This document shows positions 23,664 to 32,675 of a stretch of 64,000 bases of DNA, one piece after another; within the stretch, counting starts at the first letter, position 1; each line of letters begins with the position of its first letter. Origin of the DNA: Burkholderia contaminans (GTDB lineage Bacteria > Pseudomonadota > Gammaproteobacteria > Burkholderiales > Burkholderiaceae); contig NZ_CP090643.1 of NCBI RefSeq assembly GCF_029633825.1, forward strand, positions 248,001 through 312,000, read 5' to 3'. Made by a program: the position numbers and the translations under genes. The notes below the pieces were generated by a model. It had not been told where the DNA came from. It was given only the letters and a program-made list of their open reading frames with translations, and searched no databases.

Positions 23664-25328
23664 TCAGAGAACGCGCGCGGTGATCACGATTGCGATCAGT
23701 TTCTTCTGGCGCGTGCCGTCAACGCCACCGCCGAAGAGCCAGTTGTTGGCTGATCCGACTCCGCTCCGATTCACAGCCGAGTTGTCTTGCTGCAGGCCGG
23801 CAAGCATCAAAGCTGCTCCAGGCGTAAGCGATACGCTCTGTTGGAACGTCGTCGAAGAGACATTCGGTGTTTGGATCGTTGAGCCGTTGCTTGACGCTTG
23901 ATTGATGCTGTTCAGAACGGAGTTCGTCATATCCATCGTGAGCAGAATCCTTCCGTTGACGATCTGGGGAAGGAAGGTCGCCGTGAAACCAGTAGTCACG
24001 ACCCCCGGCGTAAGCGTTGTCGACGAACCGACGTTGGCCGTATTCGTCGTGCCGCTCTGCGCCAAGTAAGTAACTTGGTTAGCGACCTGCATCGGTGCGG
24101 GTTGCCCATTCAACGTCACGACCGATTGGGTGACCGTCTCGGAGACGTGGCCCAGTGTCGACAGTGCATTCACTGCAAGCTGTGAACCGTTCAGGCTCGA
24201 TGACTTACCGGCGGTACCGGTAAGCAGCATCGGCGCAAGACTCCCTGTGACCTGCGGCACACCCGGGGGTGTAAGCGACAGCCCATACATGGTCGAGAGC
24301 TTGCTGTACAGGACGGTCGGGCTCCAACCGTAGTTGTCCTCATTTGAGAGATTCACGGAATAGACCGAAACTGAGATCAGGACCTGCTGGCTAAGCTTAT
24401 CCGTCAGCCCCTTTGCCCAGGCTTCGACATTCTTCACCTGGGTGGGCGAGCCAGTTACGGTGATACTCCCTTGCGCGGGTTCTGCTGAGATTTCGGCGAG
24501 GCCCCCACCACTCGCGCCGGCGACTGTCCTAGCCGTAGATGCGATTGTCTTCCAGACATCGACATCGTATTCATCCTTGGACATGGAATTGCCGGTCGGG
24601 GATCCAGAAGATCCTCCGCCCGATCCGGAGCTCGATGAGTTGCTCAAGCTGCCGGGCCCCGATTGCGTAACGATCGAGTTTTGACCGGATGACTTCCGGT
24701 TTACTGCCGCGATATAGATGGTTTTCGTAACCGTGCGGTAAAACTCGACACCACCGTTCTCCATCCGCCACCACAGGCCAACTTCATTCGCAGCGAAGTC
24801 GAGCAGCCCCTTCACGTTCCCCACATAGGAGACCTGCATCGTGGGCAGAGCTTCGGATGCCGCAGCGTCTCCACCCGGTTTCGCGATCGCTGGAGCCGCA
24901 AGCATGCCCGGCGGCAGAGGCAGTTGCCCCGCAGCCGACGTCGACGCCATGCCGGTTTTCCCTGCGCCGGCGGGTCTCTGCACTTCAGAGATGTCAACGG
25001 AAAGGCCGGTCTGCTTAGTTACGTAAGCGGCAAGTTCGGAAAGGGTGACACGCTGAGGGGGCTGCCATGCGATCTGCCGCTTCAGAATCGGCGAGAGCTC
25101 AGGGGTGACCTGAACCGAATCGCCGAGCAGCCAAGCACCGGTGGTGCGAGACACAACCGGTCCTTCGATCGACGCCTTTGCCTGTTCCTCAATGACCTTG
25201 TCGGCGGCTGCCTTTACCGTGCGATCGCCAGCGGCGATCTGCGCACATCCAGCGAGGAGTGCCGCCACCACTGCGGTAAGGGCCGCGCAACGCAGACCCT
25301 GAGTCACGAAGTTTCGAAAGATATTCAT
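23664..25328 (-). CDS. pilN: thin-pilus secretin PilN
   Basis: A 554-residue outer-membrane lipoprotein. The signal peptide ends in the lipobox LLAGC (C28). The N-domains (for example VTLSELAAYVTKQTGLSVDI and MQVSYVGNVKGLLDFAANEV) precede a Gly/Ser linker with many Ser residues. The secretin core follows: VLISVSVYSVNLSNEDNYGW, then FTATFLPQIVNGRILLTMDM and SVSLTPGAALMLAGLQQDNS. It forms the gated ring through which the pilus leaves the cell. It follows the pilL gene after 21 bp. Confidence 0.88.
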   Translation of the reverse strand: MNIFRNFVTQGLRCAALTAVVAALLAGCAQIAAGDRTVKAAADKVIEEQAKASIEGPVVSRTTGAWLLGDSVQVTPELSPILKRQIAWQPPQRVTLSELAAYVTKQTGLSVDISEVQRPAGAGKTGMASTSAAGQLPLPPGMLAAPAIAKPGGDAAASEALPTMQVSYVGNVKGLLDFAANEVGLWWRMENGGVEFYRTVTKTIYIAAVNRKSSGQNSIVTQSGPGSLSNSSSSGSGGGSSGSPTGNSMSKDEYDVDVWKTIASTARTVAGASGGGLAEISAEPAQGSITVTGSPTQVKNVEAWAKGLTDKLSQQVLISVSVYSVNLSNEDNYGWSPTVLYSKLSTMYGLSLTPPGVPQVTGSLAPMLLTGTAGKSSSLNGSQLAVNALSTLGHVSETVTQSVVTLNGQPAPMQVANQVTYLAQSGTTNTANVGSSTTLTPGVVTTGFTATFLPQIVNGRILLTMDMTNSVLNSINQASSNGSTIQTPNVSSTTFQQSVSLTPGAALMLAGLQQDNSAVNRSGVGSANNWLFGGGVDGTRQKKLIAIVITARVL

Positions 25329-25349
25329 GTTCGCTTCCTAAACCTGGTT

Positions 25350-25862
25350 CTATTGCTGAGCCGGGACACCGGGCCCCTGCACAACGACAGTACGATTGCC
25401 GTCGAATATCCGCGCCCGGATCAGTGCCCCGTTAGCGGCGAGGGTCTTCACGACGTCTGTCAGGGCAGTCGGAAAGTCGCCAGAAAAGGTGGTCGTTGCC
25501 GCGGCAATCACATCCCGTGGCATCTGCCAGACAACGCTCCAGTTCGCGCGGCTCCCCCATGACTTCAACTCCTCGCTGATTGGAAAGCCCTCGCGGATCG
25601 TCCAGACCTCAGCTGCAGGAGTTGCCTCCTCTGGGCCCTTCGCCGGGCCCGGCTCAGCGACCGCTTGAGACGCCGACTCCGGATTTGCCGCAGCCGGAGC
25701 ACCCGCGTAACTACCGCGCTCGGCCGCCGGTTGCCCTCCCCCACTTAGGGGCTGCCATCCGGCACCAACCGGCGTCGGCGGACCGCCTGCGGCAACTGCC
25801 GACCCTGACAATCCGGCGAGAAAGAGCGCGCCCAGCGCTAATACCGCGACACGGATTCGCAT
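25350..25862 (-). CDS. pilL: PilL-like protein with TcpQ domain
   Basis: Start ATG 25862, with AGGAG 8 bases upstream; 170 residues. A signal peptide (VAVLALGALFLAGLSGSAVA), an Ala/Pro-rich linker and a C-terminal TcpQ-type domain: WTIREGFPISEELKSWGSRA, NWSVVWQMPRDVIAAATTTF, DVVKTLAANGALIRARIFDG, TVVVQGPG. The TcpQ/PilL domain in toxin-coregulated and R64 pili supports the secretin. R64 PilL is longer; only the C-terminal part is present here, so calling it PilL is by domain. It is the first pil-specific gene in the transcript and lies 59 bp after the VirB9-like gene. Confidence 0.75.
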   Translation of the reverse strand: MRIRVAVLALGALFLAGLSGSAVAAGGPPTPVGAGWQPLSGGGQPAAERGSYAGAPAAANPESASQAVAEPGPAKGPEEATPAAEVWTIREGFPISEELKSWGSRANWSVVWQMPRDVIAAATTTFSGDFPTALTDVVKTLAANGALIRARIFDGNRTVVVQGPGVPAQQ

Positions 25863-25921
25863 AGAAGACTCCTGATGACCAGCGGAACCGACAGACGGCC
25901 GCAGTACGAAGATTGAACGGA

Positions 25922-27052
25922 TCACGAGGCACCGCCTTCTCGATCGACAAAGCGGACCGACCGGGTTCTAGTAACCGTCACCTCAAAGCCGTCCGCATTC
26001 ACCACGAAGCTGTCTGCGGTTCCGGCAACTCGGTAGTAACGCCCCTTCTGTTGCCCGCGAAGGGCCTTTCCGTCAGCGCGGACTGAAACCTTTTTCGTTC
26101 CCTCCGCTACCCGGAAATAGATCGCCCCAGACTCTGAAAAGACCTGCTCGAGGCCAGCGGCGTTGTCGGCCGGATAGTTAAACGTATCTGTTGTCTGCCG
26201 GGACACCGCTACACTTGAACGGCCGTCCCGTACAACGAATTTCTGCGCGGCACCGACCGTCATCACGTTCGCGGTGTCGTCCCACGACGCGTCAAGATGC
26301 TTCCCGTCCGCAGATGCAAACTGCAGCTCTGCAGACGGCCGTGTCCGAAAGTGAATTTGAATCGCTCCTCCAAAGCCTTCGCGAATGCCATCTGCTCCGA
26401 AGTACTTTGCTAGGTACGAGACATCAGTGCTTTCGCTCTTCTTGCCGACGTTGGGGCTTTCGTTGCCAGGTGCAACACCCGGAATGGAGGTGGCTGCAAC
26501 AGCGTCGGTCGCGATAGGTCCCCCGACCGCTGTTTGCTCACTTCCCGAGCCATCACCCGCTGCTGCGCCATCGACTCCAGAGCGCGAGACGGCGCTCGAC
26601 GAAGTCCTGGACAAGGGAGCGCCGGCAGGACTGGCCGCCGCTCGCACCGCAAGCGCCGAACGCAGCCCGGCGACACGCTCTCCGTAGGAGTGCGACGTCG
26701 AGGGGGAAGAGGCGAGGGAGGACGGCCCAGAAGGGAGGCCAACATGGTCGACGCGGAGGCTGATCGATCCAACCCGAACGGCAAAAGAATCCGGGATCCC
26801 TGTTATCCGAAGGTATGGACCGTCGGCCTTGGCGCCCGCAACGTACGTCCTACCGCTCCCAGACGGCTGCACATAGGTATCCAGTCCGTCGTTAAAGACC
26901 AGAGTCGGACGAACACTCGCCGGACCGTCAATCCGATACCCGAAATCAAGCCCGGGCGCAGCCGAAGCCAAAAGCGGACCCATCACGAGGCTGGATACGA
27001 TAAGGACGCGGATGCTCGTCAGCGTGTAGCCGCTCCCAATGTTCAGTCTCAT
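25922..27052 (-). CDS. exported protein with two VirB9-C-like domains
   Basis: Start ATG 27052 is chosen because AGGAGG sits 8 bases upstream; ATG 27058 is too close to it. The 376-residue product has a signal peptide (about 10-32). The first beta domain (RPTLVFNDGLDTYVQPSGSG, ITGIPDSFAVRVGSISLRVD) follows the plan of the VirB9 C-terminal domain. After a disordered Ser/Ala/Gly linker (about 110-205), a second, weaker copy of the same plan ends the protein (LEQVFSESGAIYFRVAEGTK, VAGTADSFVVNADGFEVTVT). It lies between virB10 and pilL and could connect the transfer channel to the pilus secretin. That role is inference. Confidence 0.6.
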   Translation of the reverse strand: MRLNIGSGYTLTSIRVLIVSSLVMGPLLASAAPGLDFGYRIDGPASVRPTLVFNDGLDTYVQPSGSGRTYVAGAKADGPYLRITGIPDSFAVRVGSISLRVDHVGLPSGPSSLASSPSTSHSYGERVAGLRSALAVRAAASPAGAPLSRTSSSAVSRSGVDGAAAGDGSGSEQTAVGGPIATDAVAATSIPGVAPGNESPNVGKKSESTDVSYLAKYFGADGIREGFGGAIQIHFRTRPSAELQFASADGKHLDASWDDTANVMTVGAAQKFVVRDGRSSVAVSRQTTDTFNYPADNAAGLEQVFSESGAIYFRVAEGTKKVSVRADGKALRGQQKGRYYRVAGTADSFVVNADGFEVTVTRTRSVRFVDREGGAS

Positions 27053-27057
27053 TGGCA

Positions 27058-28458
27058 TTACCTCCTGAAGTACGGCGAAAGCGCCAGGTCTCGACGGACC
27101 AGGAATGTGAATTGAGTGCCGCCCGATCGAGTAATCGTGGGCGGGATATCCTTGTTCCGCGAAAGCAAATCCGTCAGCACTTGCTGCAGCGTCTGGGCGA
27201 AGATGGTTCCACCCATTTGTGTGGTTCCAAGGCCTTGGCTGACCGTGACGTTCTGCTGTGTTCTATCGAGCAGAAGCGTGGCAGCGCCGATCACCAGCGA
27301 GCTTCCAAAAATCTTCCAGAAGTGGTTGTTCACGTTGCCTTCCAGCCCACTCGAGCCGTCCATCTCACCGCCAGAAGCGCCAGACAGATCGATCCATGAG
27401 CCGTCCGGCCTGACAAGCCTCGTCATTGCGATCAGCACCCGGTCCTGGCCAACGTGGATCTCGTGGTTGTATGAGCCGTTGAGCCGAGATCCCTTCGGGA
27501 TCATCAAGGCGCGCCCCGTGAACGTGTCGTACACGTCGCTGGTCACCATTGCAGACACTTGGCCCGGGTTGTCGGTATCCAGGCCAGTCAAGAGGACTGC
27601 GCGAACCGGTGTGCCTTCGCTGACAATTGGCATTGCAGGCGCCGCGTTCATCTGCATCGGCCCTTGCCCATCCGCCTTTTGTGACGCAAGCCATTGATCC
27701 TGTTGGCCGGAGCGGGTCGCCATCGGCACTGCGGCGCCCCCCTGTCCGGCGCCGCCGTACGCCGCGGACAGCTGCATCACCTTGTCCATTTGCTTTTCGG
27801 CGACAGACTGGTTCTCCTTCAGCTGGTTCTTCAGTGTTGCAGCGAGTTCCTCAGCCGGTGACTGGGGTTGAGAATTCCGTCCGCTCTCTTCCTTCAGCGT
27901 TTGCACATCGTTCGCTTGCAACGGCGATGCAGCGATCTGTGCCTCCCGCTCCGCCCGGGCCTCCGCCGCATCCTTTGCTGCTTTTGCAGCAGCAGCCGCA
28001 TCAGAAGCTGGGGTAGCTGCGGCACCATTGCCAACGAGCGCCTGGCCGCCAATTGCCGCGCCTGCGGCGGCATTCGGGTCCACCGCCTTCACGCCGGACG
28101 CGCCTTGCATGAGCGCGGCTCTACGTCGATCTTCAGCGGTTTGCGCTGCTGCGTCCTTCGCTTGCCCAACAACCAGCGCGCCCGCCTGCTCCGAAGGGGT
28201 ATAGGTGGCATTCGTCTTTCGACGTTGCGACGGCTTGTCGGGCTGCCCATAGAGGTAGTACAGCCCTCCACCGAGCGCCAGCAGAATCACGAGGAAGCCA
28301 AGGGTCTTTCCACGCTTACGCTTTCCGCGAGTGAGGTCTTCCACCGGCTCTCGATCGGGTGCTTGCACCGAACCGGGAATATCATTCCGATCCACCCGCC
28401 GGCGGGCAGGATTCCCGTGCTCAAAGGCCGACTCGTCATCCTGAATTACGTCAGACAT
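27058..28458 (-). CDS. virB10: VirB10 / TrbI T4SS channel protein
   Basis: A 466-residue inner-to-outer-membrane protein. A cytoplasmic N-terminus rich in charge precedes one membrane helix (about 52-69, LGFLVILLALGGGLYYLYG). A long Ala/Gln/Pro-rich periplasmic linker follows, then the conserved beta-barrel domain: GTPVRAVLLTGLDTDNPGQV, VYDTFTGRALMIPKGSRLNG, VLIAMTRLVRPDGSWIDLSG, and the antenna region near the end (WKIFGSSLVIGAATLLLD). With VirB7/VirB9 it forms the core ring of the secretion channel. It starts 8 bp after the virB9 stop and ends in a TAATG junction with the next gene. Confidence 0.92.
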   Translation of the reverse strand: MSDVIQDDESAFEHGNPARRRVDRNDIPGSVQAPDREPVEDLTRGKRKRGKTLGFLVILLALGGGLYYLYGQPDKPSQRRKTNATYTPSEQAGALVVGQAKDAAAQTAEDRRRAALMQGASGVKAVDPNAAAGAAIGGQALVGNGAAATPASDAAAAAKAAKDAAEARAEREAQIAASPLQANDVQTLKEESGRNSQPQSPAEELAATLKNQLKENQSVAEKQMDKVMQLSAAYGGAGQGGAAVPMATRSGQQDQWLASQKADGQGPMQMNAAPAMPIVSEGTPVRAVLLTGLDTDNPGQVSAMVTSDVYDTFTGRALMIPKGSRLNGSYNHEIHVGQDRVLIAMTRLVRPDGSWIDLSGASGGEMDGSSGLEGNVNNHFWKIFGSSLVIGAATLLLDRTQQNVTVSQGLGTTQMGGTIFAQTLQQVLTDLLSRNKDIPPTITRSGGTQFTFLVRRDLALSPYFRR

Positions 28459-28466
28459 CTTCGGCC

Positions 28467-29309
28467 TCAGTATTGGCTATTGCTTCTGGAACTGGTGTCC
28501 CACCAGTGCTTGATGCGATCCGACTCGATAGAGACTTCCTGATCATCAAGCTTCAAGACGAAGCGATCCGAGACACGATCTGCAATTACAAAATTCCCCT
28601 GAAGTCGGGTCACGATCAGCGTCAGGCGCTTACTGTCATCCGGTACGAACACAGCCGGCATGTCTTGAACGTTCGGTATCCGGAAGAATGTCTTCGTCCC
28701 GTCATCGAAAACGTCGATCGGACGAAATGGTGCATCTCCCTTGATCTTGTACCCGTAGTGAAAGGAGGTTGGGTCAAGGGGTGGTGTCAGAAGCTGAGAG
28801 CTCAGCCGTTGCTTTTCCGCGATGAACGACTCAGCCTGCACCTGCGCTTGCAGCTGAACGTCCTTCAGCTCGTCCGGGTAATAGAAGCTGACTTGCTGAT
28901 AAAACTTGCCGCCGGGCTCCGAGGCTACGAGATAGAACTCGTATGTCCGCTTGTTCGTGACCAGGGTCAGACTGGTCGAAATCCCTGGACGTACCGGTTT
29001 CACGTACAGGTTCGTCGGACCACCGCTAATCCGCCATTGGATCGTGTCGCCCAGAACAGGCTTCTCAACGACCCCCTCGCCTCGCTCAAGCTGGATGTGA
29101 GTACCCTGTCCTGACTGAGTCAGGAGCGTAAACACGGCGTCCGCCGTGTACGGGAACGTCACAATGCGATTGTCGAGCGGAGACGAGATTGCTGTATCCG
29201 CGGCATTGCGGTTTCCGCCCGCCTCGGCGGTGCTCACCGCTACAAATCCTACAAATAGGACTACTGACATCAAGATCGCGTGCGCAACCGAGCGAACCGA
29301 TTTATTCAT
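28467..29309 (-). CDS. virB9: VirB9 / TrbG T4SS channel protein
   Basis: A 280-residue periplasmic and outer-membrane protein: signal peptide (about 1-30, ending AEA), an N-terminal domain starting ISSPLDNRIVTFPYTADAVF and a C-terminal domain with FHYGYKIKGDAPFRPIDVFD, DGTKTFFRIPN and ADRVSDRFVLKLDDQEVSIE. These are the standard VirB9 landmarks ('yxYxixG.....P..vfDDG.kTy..fp'). It forms the outer layer of the core complex with VirB10 and normally VirB7. I see no separate virB7 lipoprotein gene nearby. Confidence 0.9.
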   Translation of the reverse strand: MNKSVRSVAHAILMSVVLFVGFVAVSTAEAGGNRNAADTAISSPLDNRIVTFPYTADAVFTLLTQSGQGTHIQLERGEGVVEKPVLGDTIQWRISGGPTNLYVKPVRPGISTSLTLVTNKRTYEFYLVASEPGGKFYQQVSFYYPDELKDVQLQAQVQAESFIAEKQRLSSQLLTPPLDPTSFHYGYKIKGDAPFRPIDVFDDGTKTFFRIPNVQDMPAVFVPDDSKRLTLIVTRLQGNFVIADRVSDRFVLKLDDQEVSIESDRIKHWWDTSSRSNSQY

Positions 29310-29358
29310 TGCGAGAGGCCTTTTCGGGTGTCAACAGCTGCCGATACGGCAGCTGTCT

Positions 29359-30072
29359 TCATTGTTCCTGGTTGACGTTGAAGCTCTTCACGTAGAGGCC
29401 ACCCGGGTTGATCTTGACCTGCTCGATTGTCGTCGGGGGAATGCGTGTGTACGTGATGGTCATTGCCCAAGCCGAGACTTTCGGGCTAGAGCCCGGACCC
29501 TCACGTTCCGTGAGGTTGAAACGAATAATCACGGTGTCGTCGGTAATGAAGTTCGCAGTCAGACGGTTAAAGGTTCTGCGAAGGGTCGGGACGTCGTGGA
29601 GGCGCGCGTACGGGTTCTCTTTATGCAGCAGCGAGTTGAGCTGATCCGTCGCCTCACCCACCGTCATCTTTCCCGCGAGGGCGAGGTTGTTATCGATCGT
29701 TGACGCGTTGATGTCGTAGACGTTGTTGATCCATTCGGACAAGAAGTACGCGACCGCATCTCGGTCCGGGACATAGCTCGACGTACCGTTCAGATCGGCG
29801 ATGAGGCGGCCGCTCTTCTCCTGGTTGATCACGATCGTTTGAATCGTCTTTAGAGGGAGAAACACCACCCACCCGATCGCGTTCACGAGCGTCAAAACTG
29901 CTAGAAAGACTGTCGCCAAGAACCACCTGTTCGCCGTGATGCGCTCCATCTCGCCACGAGCAAAGTACTTCCGCGTCGCGGACTCACGAATCGGGCCGGG
30001 CGTATACGGTGGAACCGGGGGTCCCTTCGACGAATCGGACCGCGGCGCGGACTTTTGGGCAGATGTCTTCAT
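29359..30072 (-). CDS. virB8: VirB8 / TrbF T4SS inner-membrane protein
   Basis: A 237-residue bitopic protein. A Pro-rich cytoplasmic N-terminus is followed by one membrane helix (WFLATVFLAVLTLVNAIGWV) and a periplasmic NTF2-like domain with ADLNGTSSYVPDRDAVAYFL, INASTIDNNLALAGKMTVGE and a terminal beta segment (KVSAWAMTITYTRIP). VirB8 nucleates assembly of the channel. ATG 30072 is chosen over ATG 30081 for spacing to GGGAAA. It is the first gene of the virB8-to-pilV run, so the promoter should lie in the 340 bp between it and the divergent gene at 30413, where I saw no clear consensus. Confidence 0.9.
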   Translation of the reverse strand: MKTSAQKSAPRSDSSKGPPVPPYTPGPIRESATRKYFARGEMERITANRWFLATVFLAVLTLVNAIGWVVFLPLKTIQTIVINQEKSGRLIADLNGTSSYVPDRDAVAYFLSEWINNVYDINASTIDNNLALAGKMTVGEATDQLNSLLHKENPYARLHDVPTLRRTFNRLTANFITDDTVIIRFNLTEREGPGSSPKVSAWAMTITYTRIPPTTIEQVKINPGGLYVKSFNVNQEQ

Positions 30073-30412
30073 GGCACACATTTTCCCGACGCCCGTCCGG
30101 CATCAGGACCTGAATGCGAGCGGCAATCCAGTAGTTTTCTATGAGTAGCAACCCGAGTGTCCGAACCACTTTTGTTGCCGGCGCGTTGCACCGACCTCGT
30201 CGGGTCATGACGTGGACCCCAGCGGAAGAGCTTGTATCTCCGGAAGGTTTTAATTCCCCTCCACTTCGATTGGTCGAGCTCGCCATTCGCGTGAATGACA
30301 GACCCTGCAAGCTCGCCCCGTATCGGCCGCTTGCTATCGCTCGATAGACGTTAAGATGGGTAGTAGGTCGGGGCGTCCACCCTGGCAGTCACTAACATTC
30401 GCTGAGGTTGCA

Positions 30413-31138
30413 ATGTCGATCGTTACCGTTGTTCCTGAGGATCGTGGCCGAATTCAGCGCTATGCGTATGTTTTCGGCGCCATCAAGGCACTTGTTCGCC
30501 CGAACGAAAGCACGATGCGTTACTTTCAGCCTGGCGTGCAGATTCTGAGTATCGAGGACGTAAATGGTGTCATCACGGTCAAATATCGAAGCAAGGCAGC
30601 ACTGATCCAGTACGCGGGCATCTTCCTGATGGCCTGGAAGCACGTCGCGTCGACCATCAATGCTCCCCTGATTCGACATGTATCCCCAGACGGCGGCGTC
30701 GTAGCCGGGGATCCCGCGGCGAATCCCGACAATTTCGAGATGAAGCGCGAACCAAACGCCACGTTCCGCGGAACGGTTTATCCCGAGGACGGCGCACGAA
30801 CATTGTCTCTCGGGATGGTGATCGGCGCACTGCAGGTACCAGGCCTCCCTAGCCCGCTTGCGACCGACGCCCCACCGCTGATCGGTACACATATCGGCGC
30901 GATGGGCTGGGAAAGCGGGATTGTCGTGGTGGAGTGGAACACTCCTGAGGCGTTTCTCGCCTACGCCTATATCGTGATGTACGCCTGGCGGGTCGCTGGT
31001 GACTCTCCGGTACCCGGCACAATTCGACACCTCCTTCCGGACGGCAGCTTCGTTGAGTGCAACCTCTGGGACGAAGATCCATGGAACATGGTCGCCAAGA
31101 TCATCGACTCGCGGCAGAAAGATATTGCCAAGGTCTAG
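30413..31138 (+). CDS. unknown protein with internal duplication, inserted in the tra block
   Basis: A 241-residue protein on the strand opposite to all neighbouring transfer genes; start ATG 30413 after GAGG. It contains two copies of one module of about 46 residues. Copy 1 (about 52-97) reads GVITVKYRSKAALIQYAGIF ... PLIRHVSPDGGVV; copy 2 (about 169-214) reads GIVVVEWNTPEAFLAYAYIV ... GTIRHLLPDGSFV. The shared pattern is a beta strand, an Ala-rich helix with YAxIxxxAW, then IRHxxPDG. No signal peptide and no family that I recognise. It ends at a bidirectional terminator. Possible roles are entry exclusion, regulation, or unrelated cargo; none is supported by motif. Confidence 0.6.
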   Translation: MSIVTVVPEDRGRIQRYAYVFGAIKALVRPNESTMRYFQPGVQILSIEDVNGVITVKYRSKAALIQYAGIFLMAWKHVASTINAPLIRHVSPDGGVVAGDPAANPDNFEMKREPNATFRGTVYPEDGARTLSLGMVIGALQVPGLPSPLATDAPPLIGTHIGAMGWESGIVVVEWNTPEAFLAYAYIVMYAWRVAGDSPVPGTIRHLLPDGSFVECNLWDEDPWNMVAKIIDSRQKDIAKV

Positions 31139-31165
31139 GAATTCGGTAAGTACCGCCCCAAACAC

Positions 31166-31193
31166 AAACGCCCGCATCACAAAGCGGGCGTTT
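31166..31193. terminator. bidirectional terminator between converging genes
   Basis: AAACGCCCGC and GCGGGCGTTT form a perfect 10-bp stem with an 8-base loop; A/T runs flank both arms, so it can stop the gene from the left and virB6 from the right. Confidence 0.8.
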
Positions 31194-31219
31194 CAATTCA
31201 ACCGTTACCTGCGTAGCTG

Positions 31220-32653
31220 TCACCGTACGTCCACCTGCCAGCCTCCACCGACATCCTTCCAGCCGGCACCGCCACCAGCAGGGCCCGAGCCAGGCCCTGC
31301 CCCACCGTTCGGGCCGCCGCCGGTGCTCCCACCAGGGCCGCCCAGTTGCGGTCCACCACCGTATGACCCACCATCACCACCACTGGCCGAAGTCAACTGA
31401 GGTTGAGCTGCAAACGACCCAGTCTCCGTTGCGACAGATGGTCCCCCGCCAGCTTCCGACCCACCCGAGCCGCTGCCCCCACCTCCACCACCGCCGCCAC
31501 CGCCCATAACGTCTTTGATCGCCTCGCCGACCGCTGCTGGCAGCCCAGCTGCCGCCGCCGCCATTTGCATACCCGCCTGCGCCATGCTGTTCGCCGCTCG
31601 ATTGAAACTCGCATGTCCGCTAGCTCCACCGCCGAACAATGAACTCGCGATTCGTGGAATCTCTTTGAAAAGATGGGTAAGAATCCACGTAATGCCAAGT
31701 AAGCCGAGAAGCCCAGCAATCGAAAGACCTGACGTCGAATCCGCCGTTGCGGGGTTTACACTCGAAATCTGCGTCTGCGCGGCGGTGAGCAAAGATGACA
31801 CAAGCGTAAGGACAACGCTAATGATCATCTGGTAGGCCGAGGCGCCTAAGAGGAACTTCAGCCAGCCCTTAAAGAAGTCGCTCGACCAGCGGCACACCGC
31901 GCACGCCACGAACAGTGGCCCGACGGCAACACCGATAGCGACCATCAGGATACCCGTCAGCATCACGCCGACTAGCTCGCCGACCGATATCACTGCGAGG
32001 ATCAGCGCCGCAAGGATAATGATCGAGCCCAGTATCACCTGAGCGATGATGCCGATCGTCCACTTGAGCAGTGGAATGCACCCTAGCGCTTGGAGAAAAG
32101 CAACAACCGCAGAGGCTAAGGTGTTGAAAATCTGCTGCATGAAGCTCGCGACCGCCCCCGACTGCCCGGAAGATCCCGTCGCGGCTTGTGTGAAAGACGT
32201 GAGCACCCCCTGTATTCCCCCATTCGTTCCAACCAACGCGGAGTACGAGCCGAGAGCGGCTGCCACGATAGTCGCCGGAACGAGCGCGCCAACCACAATG
32301 CCCATTATGCTTTCGCCGCTGCCCGCAAATGAATCGAGGATTCCCCATAGGAAGTACGACAAAGCAAGAACGCCGGCCAAAGTCAACGCTATCGGCGTCG
32401 CACTGGAAGCCATCGAGTTCGCCTTCGACGAAATCGTCGACTGCGCACTATTGATCGGCGAAAGAATAACATTCGAGATGTTTTTGACCGCGGTCCAGTT
32501 TGCCGTGTCGCCGGGGGTCAGGGGGCTACATGCGCCACCACCGAGGGCGCCCGCGAGGTCGCCGCCAATGTCGGCACGGCTTTGCACCGGAATGACGGAA
32601 AGTAGCGATATCGCGAGCAGTACGAGCATCCGCTTCCAGTAGTGCCTAACCAT
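31220..32653 (-). CDS. virB6: VirB6 / TrbL T4SS polytopic membrane protein
   Basis: A 477-residue protein: signal-like first helix, then at least six membrane segments (for example ATPIALTLAGVLALSYFLWG, IMGIVVGALVPATIVAAALG, ILGSIIILAALILAVISVGE, LLGLLGITWILTHLF). These are followed by a hydrophilic C-terminal tail that is extremely Gly/Ser-rich (more than ten consecutive Gly, then repeated GGG/GSG units). The central LVGVMLTGILMVAIGVAVGP is typical of VirB6/TrbL. It forms the inner-membrane part of the DNA path. The glycine tail is longer than usual and may be exposed or flexible. It lies 22 bp after the virB5 stop. Confidence 0.85.
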   Translation of the reverse strand: MVRHYWKRMLVLLAISLLSVIPVQSRADIGGDLAGALGGGACSPLTPGDTANWTAVKNISNVILSPINSAQSTISSKANSMASSATPIALTLAGVLALSYFLWGILDSFAGSGESIMGIVVGALVPATIVAAALGSYSALVGTNGGIQGVLTSFTQAATGSSGQSGAVASFMQQIFNTLASAVVAFLQALGCIPLLKWTIGIIAQVILGSIIILAALILAVISVGELVGVMLTGILMVAIGVAVGPLFVACAVCRWSSDFFKGWLKFLLGASAYQMIISVVLTLVSSLLTAAQTQISSVNPATADSTSGLSIAGLLGLLGITWILTHLFKEIPRIASSLFGGGASGHASFNRAANSMAQAGMQMAAAAAGLPAAVGEAIKDVMGGGGGGGGGGSGSGGSEAGGGPSVATETGSFAAQPQLTSASGGDGGSYGGGPQLGGPGGSTGGGPNGGAGPGSGPAGGGAGWKDVGGGWQVDVR

Positions 32654-32675
32654 GCCTATCCTCGATCACGTTGGC

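Noticed and set aside
29984..30310. A 108-codon minus-strand frame upstream of virB8.
   Set aside because: It overlaps the clear N-terminus of VirB8 in another frame and shows no motif.
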